The notes: generated by a model from the letters alone, not told the origin. Positions 34,869-43,103 are shown, numbered from the stretch's first letter. The stretch: 58,655 bases of DNA from Sporotomaculum syntrophicum (GCF_009932395.1 NZ_LSRS01000005.1:330245-388899), one strand, 5' to 3'. A program made the numbers and translations.

Positions 34869-36446
34869 TTATAGAGTTAGAAGAACCCGTTTGCGAAGTA
34901 AATCAAACCTTGCCCTGCCAAACATTAAACGTTTTATTAGTTTCAAACGGTTATTGATTCCTTCTACAGGCCCCTGGCTCCATGACTCAGTCAAGCCAGC
35001 ATAAACAGCATCATAATCCTTATTTAGCGAAACGGCAAATTTCTTGAGTTCAGGAATTCCACTTTTATGTACGGCATTTAACCATGCCGGGAGAGCATGT
35101 CCAGCTCGATAACGCACCATAGTATGAAATTGGTGGACAAGAGCATACCCCCGTTTCAACTCAGGAATATCCGTAAGGAGTTTAGTTAATGTTCTTGTTG
35201 CTTTTCGAGGCAATTTATGTAATCGTGTCAAAAACCAGCATTGAAGCTTTCGTGGTGCAATTGATTTGACCTGTGTTTTAGGCTGCTCCTCATCTTTGTG
35301 ATCAATGCTCTTTTGTTCTCTTATCCAGCGGGCTACAGTAGGTCGAGATCCCTGGTAGCCCATAGTTAGAATCTCTTCAAACAATATACGACCATTGTGA
35401 CAGCCATCAGCTAATCGTTTTTGGAGGTGGCCTATGTAGTTATCCAACAGTGTTTTGGAAGGTATACGCTGGGCCGCTTGCGGGCATTGTTCTACAGAAG
35501 CATATTTGCGAACAGTATTACGGCTTAGTTTTAAGATTCTTGCAATTTTTCGAAGGGATAGGCCTTGCTTTTTTAGGTTTTGAATCTCATCAAAACGCAC
35601 CTGCCGGTTATGCTGACCCAGTGTTGATTCGGTTGAGGAATTATCTATGACCTGATTACGTGGTTCCACTTCTGAAACGGTTTGTGACAATTTGGGCCGA
35701 AGCCGGTGAAACCAACGTTCCAAAGCCTCACCAAGATTTTTTAGCAAATGCCAGCGATCAGCAATTTGCTGTGCATTTGGTGCTCCCATTTGAGCTGCTT
35801 TAGCATAGGACTGGGAACGGTCACGGCTAATTATTTCCACGCCCGGGTGGACCTGCAACCATTGTTGTAACGTGGATACTTGCCGGTCAGGTAACAGGTC
35901 AACTACCTTATGTGTCTCCAAGTCAACAAGAATAGTACCGTAGGAATGCCCTTTTCGCCAAGCCCAATCGTCTACACCTAACACGCGCGGGGTAGGCATC
36001 TTAGGTTCCGGGGTTGCACGGATAGCACGCAAAACAGTATCAGCACTGGTAGATAGTCCTATTTTGCGGGCAAGGCGGGTGGCGGCCTCAGCGCTGCTAG
36101 CCCTGCCTAAAGCGGATAACGTTTCGGTAAAACGTGCGGTACGCCGTCCATGGGCCGGGACTAGTTCAGGTATTCGCTCACAAAAGATCCGTTGTTGACA
36201 GTCCCTATCAATACAGGCGAATCGGCGAGCCGTAAGACGGATTATCACCGGAGTGCCACACCAGGCCAAATCGCGCAAAGTTCGTTTATAAAAGCTTCTG
36301 ATTTTATTTGAAGCTTTGCCACAAACAGGGCATGTTGCAAAAGGACTAGTCGTCTCCATTACCAAGTGGATAGTCCCGGCTTCCTGCTTCATTACAACTA
36401 ATTTAAGACCATCGGCCAAAGGCATAATCGGCAGGGGATTACTCAT
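34869..36446 (-). CDS. ISL3-family transposase
   Basis: The protein has 525 residues. The N-terminal zinc finger is visible (CPVCGKASNK ... FACIDRDCQQRIFCERIPE), followed by the ISL3 DDE domain (VLGVDDWAWRKGHSYGTILVD, SRDRSQSYAKAAQMGAP, ADRWHLLKNLGEALERW) and the late WSQGPVEGINNRLKLIKR with the catalytic Glu. A helix-turn-helix insertion (KQGLSLRKIARILKLSRNTV) lies in the middle. Its ATG overlaps the stop of the passenger gene (ATGAGTAA) and uses GAGGTG inside that gene, so translation is coupled. Confidence 0.93.
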   Translation of the reverse strand: MSNPLPIMPLADGLKLVVMKQEAGTIHLVMETTSPFATCPVCGKASNKIRSFYKRTLRDLAWCGTPVIIRLTARRFACIDRDCQQRIFCERIPELVPAHGRRTARFTETLSALGRASSAEAATRLARKIGLSTSADTVLRAIRATPEPKMPTPRVLGVDDWAWRKGHSYGTILVDLETHKVVDLLPDRQVSTLQQWLQVHPGVEIISRDRSQSYAKAAQMGAPNAQQIADRWHLLKNLGEALERWFHRLRPKLSQTVSEVEPRNQVIDNSSTESTLGQHNRQVRFDEIQNLKKQGLSLRKIARILKLSRNTVRKYASVEQCPQAAQRIPSKTLLDNYIGHLQKRLADGCHNGRILFEEILTMGYQGSRPTVARWIREQKSIDHKDEEQPKTQVKSIAPRKLQCWFLTRLHKLPRKATRTLTKLLTDIPELKRGYALVHQFHTMVRYRAGHALPAWLNAVHKSGIPELKKFAVSLNKDYDAVYAGLTESWSQGPVEGINNRLKLIKRLMFGRARFDLLRKRVLLTL

Positions 36447-37320
36447 TTTTCATGAGCACCTCTCGGAAATTTCCGGCCAATGGATAGAGATAGATGTCCT
36501 TTATAGGCACCCGGGAAGAATTATGGTGACGGTCGTTACGACCTCGTCCCTGCGTTTTACCTACATAAACCCAGTTGCTAGCCTGATAGCTGATACCCTG
36601 AAAGCGGCGTGCCTCAACAAATGTTTCCAGTAAATAGACAGGATGACCGTATTTGTCGTACCAATCTTTACTAATACGGCGGATAATTTGACTCAGAATA
36701 TGGCTAGCCAGGTAACGTACTTTCACCCAGGGTAGGATTAGAAAACGTGTATTATTAGTAATTAGGTGAATATTTGTTTTTCGAGTTCGGGCATCCCAGC
36801 CAATAAATTGATCTCTGCTAGAACATGCCCAGGCGGCTGCACCAAATAATAGGCAGGCTAAGGGATTTTGTTTGTAATCCCAAACCATGTATTTCATGTT
36901 TTCACCGACTGTACCGCTCCACCCCAGGTAATGATATTGATCAAAAAAACACTTTAAAAGGCTAAGCTCGTCTTTACCTTCAACTGGCTTTATCTGCAAA
37001 GGGAGGACGTTATCAAGTGCGCCGGTAATACTGGATTTTAAATGGGGTATGTAATTAATAACCTTTTTTTCATTACCCTTTCGGCCCCATTGTTGGGAAG
37101 GGGGTAAAGTTAGGAAGCCGTGCTTTTCCAGTTTCTTAAGAAGTGCAAGACAGGCCATATCCTTCAACTGGCCTTTTGCGTTTCGCCAGTCCCAAAGGGC
37201 ACAAAGCTCTCTGGATAACCGTGTACGCAGCCAGGTAGGATTAGAGTCCATAAGTCCCTTAATGAACTTAATGTCTTCAGTAGTTATTTTCCGTTCTTGG
37301 ATAATCAATATTTCGCTCAT
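36439..37320 (-). CDS. DUF4338 (DruA-like) protein, passenger of the ISL3 element
   Basis: The protein has 293 residues. The DUF4338 signature is strong: FFDQYHYLGW, LFGAAAWACSSRDQFIGW, TNIHLITNNTRFLILPWV, PVYLLETFVEARRFQG, ASNWVYVGKTQGRGRNDRHH and KDIYLYPL. DruA is the defining protein of Druantia anti-phage systems, and DUF4338 proteins also occur outside them. No DruB-E or DruE-type helicase is nearby. The gene has no Shine-Dalgarno, and a -10-like element lies six bases before the ATG, suggesting a leaderless message. Whether it serves defence, transposition or element maintenance is unknown. Confidence 0.85.
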   Translation of the reverse strand: MSEILIIQERKITTEDIKFIKGLMDSNPTWLRTRLSRELCALWDWRNAKGQLKDMACLALLKKLEKHGFLTLPPSQQWGRKGNEKKVINYIPHLKSSITGALDNVLPLQIKPVEGKDELSLLKCFFDQYHYLGWSGTVGENMKYMVWDYKQNPLACLLFGAAAWACSSRDQFIGWDARTRKTNIHLITNNTRFLILPWVKVRYLASHILSQIIRRISKDWYDKYGHPVYLLETFVEARRFQGISYQASNWVYVGKTQGRGRNDRHHNSSRVPIKDIYLYPLAGNFREVLMKNE

Positions 37321-37326
37321 GGAAGG

Positions 37327-37337
37327 ATTTTAGCATA
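37327..37337 (-). promoter_or_regulatory. Extended -10 promoter of the DruA-like gene
   Basis: On the minus strand TATGCTAAAAT (TGnTAAAAT form) ends six bases before the ATG, so transcription would start at or next to the start codon. The -35 region is poor. Confidence 0.4.
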
Positions 37338-37464
37338 ATAACAATAAGAAGACCAGCATTGTTTTATGAAGTATACATGAGCTATTTAGGTATGATTGTC
37401 GTTTTTAGAATATAACGAACTATAAAGATGATTATGGGCCTTGTATCAAAAGTGCGGAAGAACC

Positions 37465-37472
37465 AGAATTGT
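37465..37472. repeat. Right target-site duplication of the ISL3 element
   Basis: AGAATTGT, identical to 34802-34809. Its last bases are also the first bases of the IS21-type element. Confidence 0.85.
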
Positions 37473-37568
37473 GAGCCACTCGCTGGAAAAATGTTGAGCC
37501 ACTAACGCTGGAAAAAAAGTGAGCCACTTTGGGAAAACTGCTGTGAAAATATTGATCCACTTATCAAC
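37473..37568. repeat. Left-end multiple repeats of the IS21 element
   Basis: Four tandem-like units begin GAGCCACTCGCTGG, GAGCCACTAACGCTGG, GAGCCACTTTGGG and GATCCACTTATC, each followed by an A-rich tail, with a period of about 25-33 bases. Confidence 0.75.
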
Positions 37569-37580
37569 GAGTATGCTTTA

Positions 37581-37793
37581 GTTTTCCTGGTGGTATGTTG
37601 TCAAACTCAATATACCACCAGGGTAATGAAAACGTCTTACGTTGATTTTTAACATGGGTCTTCCTATTTAGTTTTAGTGATTATGGTGGTTATTTTTTTA
37701 AGTAGCTATGGCTGTGGGCAGTGTGGTTAACGCGAAGCGTTATCCAAGCCCTGTGTGTCAACCCGTAGGGTTGTCCACAGGGCGGCACTGTCC
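37581..37793. other. Highly structured segment: long hairpin plus three-way junction
   Basis: First hairpin: GTTTTC/GAAAAC (37581-37586, 37628-37633) and CCTGGTGGTAT/ATACCACCAGG (37586-37596, 37612-37622). Then a cloverleaf: outer stem GGGCAGTG (37716-37723) with CACTGTCC (37786-37793); inner hairpin one TGGTTAACGC-GAA-GCGTTATCCA (37724-37746); inner hairpin two about 37748-37783 (CCCTGTG...CACAGGG enclosing CAACCC-GTA-GGGTTG). It is compatible with a structured RNA or a single-strand DNA fold. No family recognised. Confidence 0.55.
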
Positions 37794-37868
37794 ATAACCT
37801 AATATAGGGGGAGCATGAGTAAGCTAAAGAATCAACCAAGCAGCGAGCAGGGGTAGGGCCGCTTTCGA

Positions 37869-38138
37869 TTAATCGTTAACGCATAAGTTGTCATATGCAT
37901 TTGCAATACATCCCTGACCAGGCTGGTTTACAGGGCCGGTACGGGTAGGCAATGTCCGCATAGCACCGGCACCTAAAAAAATGGTGCACGGTTCCTGTAT
38001 AGCCCCCCGGTCCTTCGCCAATTGCCAGGTTTCGTGACCTGTTACAATATGACGGGAGCCGGTTAGGCTGTTTTTATACATATCTACCGATAAATCACTC
38101 TCCTTTAAGACACCCGGGATTATGGGCGTCTGGCCCAC
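37869..38138 (-). pseudogene. Unidentified coding remnant inside the IS21 element
   Basis: An 89-codon frame has protein-like composition (SRHIVTGHETWQLAKDRG, EPCTIFLGAGAMRTLPTR, NQPGQGCIANAYDN). Only GTG 38138 could start it, without a clear ribosome site. Neighbouring frames upstream also look coding-like (VDDGQYAGNYM), suggesting frameshifts in a decayed gene. I do not recognise the family. Upstream to 38388 there is a further 25-codon frame behind GGTAGGAG, also unassigned. Confidence 0.3.
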
Positions 38139-38388
38139 CGACCGGAAAGCATGTAGTTGCCGGCGTATTGCCCGTCATCGACAAGACGTCAGTTTCTGCA
38201 CTGCTTTTTTACCCGTTCAAATGGGGTATTAAACTAATAGCCGCAGTGTATTAATTACCTGTCATTCTCACCCCTTTGTTTTTGGCCCGAAATAAACCGA
38301 GCCGGCCAGGAAGGTATTGCAACTGCATATAGCTCCTACCACGCCGGTCCCTATTTTTTACCCTGCCCGTTAGACGTGGTATAATTAA

Positions 38389-39186
38389 CTAATCTTCTAT
38401 ATGTTCTTCATTAACCTCGTTTCCTTTTGATAAGGTCTGTTCTAAGCGGTAGGACTCTTTGACATTCATGTTCAGTACATGTGAGCGGAATGTCACCCTA
38501 TCAATTAAAGCTGCAACCATGATTTCGTTTTCAAACAGCTCTGTCCACCTGGAGAACTCAAGATTGGTAGTCACAATGATACTCGCCCTTTCAGAACGCT
38601 CTGATATTACCTGAAAAAGCATCTCAGATTGGTAACGGTTAAAGGTCAGGTAACTGAGCTCATCTATTATCAATAAGTTAATTTTGGCCAGGCTTTTTTC
38701 CAGTTTGGACAGCCGGTGGAACTGTACTGCCTCTGCAAGTTCGTTTGCAAGGTTTGTAGCTGTATAAAATTTAACGTTAAATCCAGCGTAACAGGCTTTG
38801 ATGCCTAGCCCTACGGACAAATGCGACTTTCCAGCACCTGGGTTACCTATCATTACTATGTTTTGCCGGTTTTTAATGAAGTCACAAGAGGCAAGTTCCC
38901 ATATGAAAGATTCCGATACATGTTCGAGCCTGGTGTAATCAAATTCGTCAAGGGTTTTCATAATAGGAAACCCAGCTTTTTTAATCCGCCGTCTTTGCCC
39001 TGCTTCCTGTTGCTGTAAAACTTCCAACTGCATAAGCTGGCACAGAAATTTATCGTATCCGTCACCGGGCTGTAACTGTCTAACAACATTTTCATAATCT
39101 ACAAACGTTGGAGTTTTGAGTTGTTTTGCATAAAGTTTTATGGTTTCCTTAGTGGGGTTTATCTGGACAGAATTTACTCCGGTCAT
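38389..39186 (-). CDS. istB: IS21 helper ATPase IstB
   Basis: The 265-residue AAA+ protein of the DnaC/IstB type has Walker A GNPGAGKSHLSVGLG, Walker B NLLIIDELSYL and sensor/arginine motifs TTNLEFSRWTELF and ALIDRVTFRSHVL. It works with IstA in target capture during IS21 transposition. Its ATG overlaps the istA stop (ATGA), giving translational coupling. Confidence 0.95.
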   Translation of the reverse strand: MTGVNSVQINPTKETIKLYAKQLKTPTFVDYENVVRQLQPGDGYDKFLCQLMQLEVLQQQEAGQRRRIKKAGFPIMKTLDEFDYTRLEHVSESFIWELASCDFIKNRQNIVMIGNPGAGKSHLSVGLGIKACYAGFNVKFYTATNLANELAEAVQFHRLSKLEKSLAKINLLIIDELSYLTFNRYQSEMLFQVISERSERASIIVTTNLEFSRWTELFENEIMVAALIDRVTFRSHVLNMNVKESYRLEQTLSKGNEVNEEHIED

Positions 39187-40652
39187 ACTGCAGCACCCCC
39201 GCTCATTAGATTGTCATACTTATTAAGCTGGGGTTTTGTGACCTTTATATCTATCCGTGAGTGTATTTTAGCTGGCGTATTTACAGGTATCAGGTAGGCC
39301 CGTATTTGCTCTACAGATATTTCAGGGTTTTGTATGCTATCTATAGCGGACATTAGCTTGTCCTCTCCATAGTCAACAAGTAGCCGTAAAAGCTTTACCA
39401 TTTCCCGCGGCCCAGATAGCCGTTTGCCTATCTCAAGCAATTCAGCTGATATATTGCTCTTTACGGGTTTTGCGTTAAATACGCTGCGGGGCCTTTTTTC
39501 TATAAGATCTATGTAATGCTCAAGCCTGTATTTAGTTTGTCTTCTTTGGTAACAGCGCTGGTACCTGGCTATCTCAGTATTCCGGTGGAACATCACAACC
39601 TCATTGCCATAACCCTTAACGCTAACTTCTTTTCCGGCATATTTTACCGGTACAGAGTAGTGGTTGTAGTCAAATCTTACCGTGGAAAAATCGTCAACTC
39701 TTGCGGTTATACTCTTACTGGGGTCAAATCTGTATCGGGGCAGTTGGGTCATCCTTACTCTTGCAGTCAGTGCCATTTTACCTACGGTTTGTTCTCTGCC
39801 CTTTATTTGGTGCTCACGGTATTTGAGGCATCTGCGTAATATTTCGGCGTTTAGCTCGTCCATAGTAGCTACTCTTGGTATGGGCACTAATATATTACGC
39901 CTTACCCAGCCTACAAGCCCCTCTACCAGCCCTTTTTCGTGTCCTGCTGCAATATTAGTAAATTCACATTTGAATGCGTAATGGGCTGATAATGCTTTGT
40001 ATCTATCTTGGGCTTTTGCATGTACACCAAAGCCTTCTTTTACTGCAACCTTTGCATTATCAAATATCATTCGCTTAGGTGCTCCATCAAAATACTCAAA
40101 TCCAGTAATTTGGCCCTCAAGGAAGCTTTCTTCGTTCTGGCGGTAAAAGGCCCGACAATATATATCTGCACTGTAACACTCACGCATACAAAATAGGTTT
40201 ACCTTGATCTTTTTGCCAGCCAGATAGATTGTTGCCTCACCCCAGTCTATTTGTATTGCTTCCCCGGGTTCATATGATAACGGTATAAATACCTTTTTCT
40301 GCTTTTCTTTAAGCTTGGCTACTATCTCGCGTATCGTTGATTCGCCGCCTTTAAAGGCTTTTTCGTCCACTAGTCGATCGTATATCCGCTTGGCAGTGTG
40401 CTTCTGTTTCTTTATATTCTCTGCTTCATCAGAGGCAAGGCAGCTTTTGATAAATTCCATAATTTCATCGGTTATCACGTACTGCCGGCGTCCGCTTTTC
40501 CCTTGGCGTTCCCACGGCACGTGTGAACCGTCGCAATATTTCTTGACGGTATTGCGTGACACCCCAAGAATTTTGGAAATCGCTCTTTGTGATTTGCCTT
40601 CATGTTCATATAAATGCCGGATCTTTTCATAAATATCCACTTCAATTGACAC
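39183..40652 (-). CDS. istA: IS21 transposase IstA
   Basis: I favour GTG 40652 (490 residues), close behind GGGGGTGAAAGG; an ATG at 40676 would add eight residues. The N-terminal helix-turn-helix (SQRAISKILGVSRNTVKKY) binds the end repeats. The rve-type DDE core follows: IQIDWGEATIYL, MIFDNAKVAVKEGFG and HEKGLVEGLVGWVRRN. The C-terminal beta-barrel-like region is also present. The frame is intact, so the element may still be active. Confidence 0.94.
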   Translation of the reverse strand: MSIEVDIYEKIRHLYEHEGKSQRAISKILGVSRNTVKKYCDGSHVPWERQGKSGRRQYVITDEIMEFIKSCLASDEAENIKKQKHTAKRIYDRLVDEKAFKGGESTIREIVAKLKEKQKKVFIPLSYEPGEAIQIDWGEATIYLAGKKIKVNLFCMRECYSADIYCRAFYRQNEESFLEGQITGFEYFDGAPKRMIFDNAKVAVKEGFGVHAKAQDRYKALSAHYAFKCEFTNIAAGHEKGLVEGLVGWVRRNILVPIPRVATMDELNAEILRRCLKYREHQIKGREQTVGKMALTARVRMTQLPRYRFDPSKSITARVDDFSTVRFDYNHYSVPVKYAGKEVSVKGYGNEVVMFHRNTEIARYQRCYQRRQTKYRLEHYIDLIEKRPRSVFNAKPVKSNISAELLEIGKRLSGPREMVKLLRLLVDYGEDKLMSAIDSIQNPEISVEQIRAYLIPVNTPAKIHSRIDIKVTKPQLNKYDNLMSGGAAV

Positions 40653-40710
40653 CCTTTCACCCCCGCATAACAGCATCAGATCCTTCTAAATTATACGGGG
40701 TTTTTTTATT

Positions 40711-40757
40711 TAAAGTGGATCACTTTTTTCCTGGCGTTTCCCTTATTTATGGCTCAC
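40711..40757. repeat. Right-end repeats of the IS21 element
   Basis: Read on the minus strand: GTGAGCCATAAATAAGGGAA, then a GCCAGGAAAAAAGT tail, then GATCCACTTTAAA. These match the units at the left end (GAGCCACT...GGAAAAAAAGT, GATCCACTT). Confidence 0.75.
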
Positions 40758-40796
40758 TATTATTTTAGCGTTTATAGTTTTATGTAGACTTCTTTT

Positions 40797-41336
40797 TCAT
40801 ATACCTTTTCTTACAGGAAAAACGCCTCCGTGAATGCGTTTGGCATCTGATATATTAAAAAAGATTTCCGGGTCAGTTTTATTAATAATTTGCATAGCTT
40901 TATTGAGATCTTTACGTTTAATTAAGATAAACAATATTATTCTCTCACCGTCTCTACCATAACCAGAAACACTGGTTATACCAAAACCGGCATTGCGCAT
41001 CTGCTCAACAAGAGCATTTACGCAATCCATTGGTGGAAATACTTGAATAGATAAATAGCCCATTGCCAGCCGTTCTTCTATTAAACTGCCAATATAGTTT
41101 CCGGTTGCGAAACCACCGGCATAAGCAATTACTTTGCCCGGATCATTTAAACCGCCCTTGAGTACTTCGTTTAAGGCCAGCACAAATACAGTAACTTCAA
41201 AAAAACCTATTACTGCAGCTAAAACACGCCGGTCCCGCATCAACATTAAAATGCGTATCACGTCCAGGGACATATCGATAACCCTGGCACCGAAAATGAA
41301 TAAGTAACCAAATATTAGCGGCAGCCATTGTTCCAT
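40797..41336 (-). CDS. UPF0316 membrane protein (DUF2179 family)
   Basis: The 179-residue protein starts with ATG behind GGGGGAT. Three membrane helices occupy about residues 5-80, followed by a soluble DUF2179 domain (LSIQVFPPMDCVNALVEQM, ISVSGYGRDGERIILFILI-like segment). The family is widespread in Firmicutes (YebE-like) and binds no known ligand. The IS21 element ends about 40 bases beyond its stop, so its natural terminator may have been displaced. Confidence 0.82.
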   Translation of the reverse strand: MEQWLPLIFGYLFIFGARVIDMSLDVIRILMLMRDRRVLAAVIGFFEVTVFVLALNEVLKGGLNDPGKVIAYAGGFATGNYIGSLIEERLAMGYLSIQVFPPMDCVNALVEQMRNAGFGITSVSGYGRDGERIILFILIKRKDLNKAMQIINKTDPEIFFNISDAKRIHGGVFPVRKGI

Positions 41337-41380
41337 TACAATCCCCCGAAATCTAGATTTACTTTAACTCTTTGCCAATT

Positions 41381-41405
41381 AAAATAGGAACACCCAAGTG
41401 TTCCC
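41381..41405 (-). terminator. Terminator after the glycosyltransferase gene
   Basis: GGAACAC (41387-41393) and GTGTTCC (41398-41404) form a perfect 7-base stem with a CCAA loop. The minus strand continues TATTTTAATT. Confidence 0.6.
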
Positions 41406-41430
41406 ATGAAAGCTATTTATGGTGAAATTC

Positions 41431-42618
41431 TTAGCTCAAATTAGGCAGTCTTAAGTCTTTTTTATTATATCTTTTGATCACTTCAAAATAATGCTGGATA
41501 AGTTTTTGCGTTAAGTTTTTAGCTGATATTTCTTCTGAATTTTGCAAAGCATTTTGGCTCATAGCAAACCGTAAATTGTTGTCATTGAGCAACAAATTTA
41601 CTTTGTCTGTAAATTCATCATTATCTAAATTTGTTAAAAAGCCATCAACACCATCTTGGATCATTTCAGAAATACCATAAGCCTTTACTGCAACTGTTGG
41701 CAGCCCGGCTGCTTTAGCTTCTCCAACAACCAGGCCCTGGGTCTCGGTAATAGAGGCAAAGATAAAGATATGAGCGCTGTTATAAGCTTTGATTACATCC
41801 TCCTTTGGTAACTTGCCAGTAAAGACTACTTTTTCTGAAACCCCAAGTTGCTCAGCTAATTTAACCAGTGCATCTTTCTCAGGACCATCCCCAACCAGTA
41901 TCAGTTTGGTGTTCGGGAAAGCTTCATTAATTTTTTTAAAACTTTTTAGAACGAAGGGAAAATTCTTTTCTTTGCCCAGCCGGCTTACAGATATGATTAG
42001 TCTCACAGAAGGATCAATATTATATTTTTGGTATAACCAATTTTTTTCCTCGATCCTAAAGCTGTCTATATCAATACCGGTGGGTAAAGCTTTTATTTCA
42101 GTAGTAACCCCCCATTCTCGCAATTGTTCACCTATTATACCGGTGGGTACGATCACTGAGTCACAATGGTTACAGAAATCAGTACAATATTTCTTAGTGA
42201 TTTTTTGTGCGAAATTATTCCCTAGTGGTAAGTAAAAAGCATATTTATCGTAAAGGGTGTGAAATGTAAAAACTAGCGGTATATTTAGTTTTTTAGCGCT
42301 GTACGAACCCAAACTACCTAATAAAAAAGGTGAATGTACATGAATAAGATCCAAGCCAATTTTTTTCAGGGTAGGCCATAGCCGGATAGAAAATGGTACG
42401 GCCAGGGCAAAATCATGGTATGTTGGTGCCGGTATAGAAGGAAAACGGAAAACTCTGTTTTCATCTAACCGCCCTTGATTATTTGGATAGTCTGGTGCAA
42501 AAATAAAAATCTCATGTCCCTGAGCCTGTAGTTCCGAAGAAAATGTTTCTATTGACCTTACCACACCACTGGTATATGGCAGGTAGCTGTCTGTAAAGAA
42601 TCCGATTTTCAGGCTCAA
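41431..42618 (-). CDS. Glycosyltransferase family 4 (diacylglycerol/lipid-type)
   Basis: The 395-residue GT-B enzyme has a TTG start after GGAGGTGA. The N-terminal acceptor domain begins KIGFFTDSYLPYTSGVVRSI. The C-terminal donor domain shows ISVSRLGKEKNFPFVL and the EX7E motif in ASITETQGLVVGEAKAAG. It resembles 1,2-diacylglycerol 3-glucosyltransferases and mannosyltransferases that use nucleotide sugars; the acceptor is not certain. Its start overlaps the stop of the upstream secreted-protein gene (TTGA). Confidence 0.87.
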   Translation of the reverse strand: MSLKIGFFTDSYLPYTSGVVRSIETFSSELQAQGHEIFIFAPDYPNNQGRLDENRVFRFPSIPAPTYHDFALAVPFSIRLWPTLKKIGLDLIHVHSPFLLGSLGSYSAKKLNIPLVFTFHTLYDKYAFYLPLGNNFAQKITKKYCTDFCNHCDSVIVPTGIIGEQLREWGVTTEIKALPTGIDIDSFRIEEKNWLYQKYNIDPSVRLIISVSRLGKEKNFPFVLKSFKKINEAFPNTKLILVGDGPEKDALVKLAEQLGVSEKVVFTGKLPKEDVIKAYNSAHIFIFASITETQGLVVGEAKAAGLPTVAVKAYGISEMIQDGVDGFLTNLDNDEFTDKVNLLLNDNNLRFAMSQNALQNSEEISAKNLTQKLIQHYFEVIKRYNKKDLRLPNLS

Positions 42619-43103
42619 AGAGCAGTCACCTCCTGTAATAGATGGTTATGATGGGTGTACCAGTCATAATGCATTTCTCTTATACGCCAACCTTCACTGG
42701 TTTTATGTAAAGTAAACACTCCCTTGCCTGTTTGTGTCTCCTTTGTCACATCGGTTTCTATTACAGATGCTTCAACAATGGCTATATTTCCATTATTATA
42801 AACAATATGACAGTTTTTTATAAATGTCAAGCTGTACCAGTCTGTATCGGTTTCCCGGTATTGTTTTATTGCATCAGTGACAATCTCAAGAGCTGGGCTT
42901 TCATAAAACTTCCCTAAATCTACTTGATAGTCTTTTTCTTCCGACCACCATTCATAAGTTAGTGCTTGCTCGATTAACTGAACAATACTTGCTTGCTCAA
43001 CACTCATAGATATTGTATGCTGATTAATCGCACCGTGAACGTTGGAACAGTATAAAATTAGAAAAATGCTCAGAATGAGTGAAATTATAGTTTTGATAAA
43101 CAA
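42615..43103 (-). CDS. Secreted protein of unknown function
   Basis: TTG 43103 lies eight bases after AAGGAGG and gives 162 residues. A hydrophobic signal segment (FIKTIISLILSIFLILY) ends near a plausible cleavage site SNVHGA. The mature part has aromatic-rich strands (WYSLTFIKNCHIVYNNGN, GVFTLHKTSEGWRIREMHYD), a pattern seen in NTF2/SnoaL-like folds, though I cannot assign a family firmly. Translation is coupled to the glycosyltransferase gene. Confidence 0.65.
   Translation of the reverse strand: MFIKTIISLILSIFLILYCSNVHGAINQHTISMSVEQASIVQLIEQALTYEWWSEEKDYQVDLGKFYESPALEIVTDAIKQYRETDTDWYSLTFIKNCHIVYNNGNIAIVEASVIETDVTKETQTGKGVFTLHKTSEGWRIREMHYDWYTHHNHLLQEVTAL

Larger units (their letters stand above)
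34810..37464 (-). mobile_element. Complete ISL3-family element carrying a DruA-like passenger gene
   Basis: The element is 2655 bases. The terminal repeats are perfect over 20 bases: GGTTCTTCCGCACTTTTGAT at 34810-34829 and its reverse complement at 37445-37464. An 8-base direct duplication, AGAATTGT, flanks it, the size expected for ISL3. It contains two minus-strand genes, the DUF4338 gene first and the transposase second, overlapping by eight bases. Intact frames, perfect repeats and a perfect duplication point to recent insertion. Confidence 0.93.
37471..40757 (-). mobile_element. IS21-family element with istA, istB and an extended structured segment
   Basis: istA and istB are intact and overlap by four bases. 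Both ends carry related multiple repeats (GTGAGCCA and GATCCACTT units with A-rich spacers) in inverse orientation, as expected for IstA binding sites. Terminal bases are approximate: GTGAGCC on the left, GGCTCAC on the right. No target duplication could be identified, partly because ISL3 has inserted at the left tip. About 900 bases lie between istB and the left end, far more than usual. Confidence 0.8.

Noticed and set aside
34735-35004. Plus-strand frame running from the intergenic region into the ISL3 element
   Set aside because: It crosses the element boundary and is antisense to the transposase; it begins in a hairpin without ribosome site.
37473-37568. Repeats spaced about 25-33 bases considered as a CRISPR fragment
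   Set aside because: The same units recur inverted at the other end of the istAB element, so they are IS21 end repeats.
37736-37780. TTATCC and TTGTCCACAG strings in the IS21 segment, possible replication origin
   Set aside because: They are explained as arms of the local hairpins; no iterons or replication gene are present.
40008-40196. Plus-strand frames opposite istA
   Set aside because: Shadows of the intact transposase gene.
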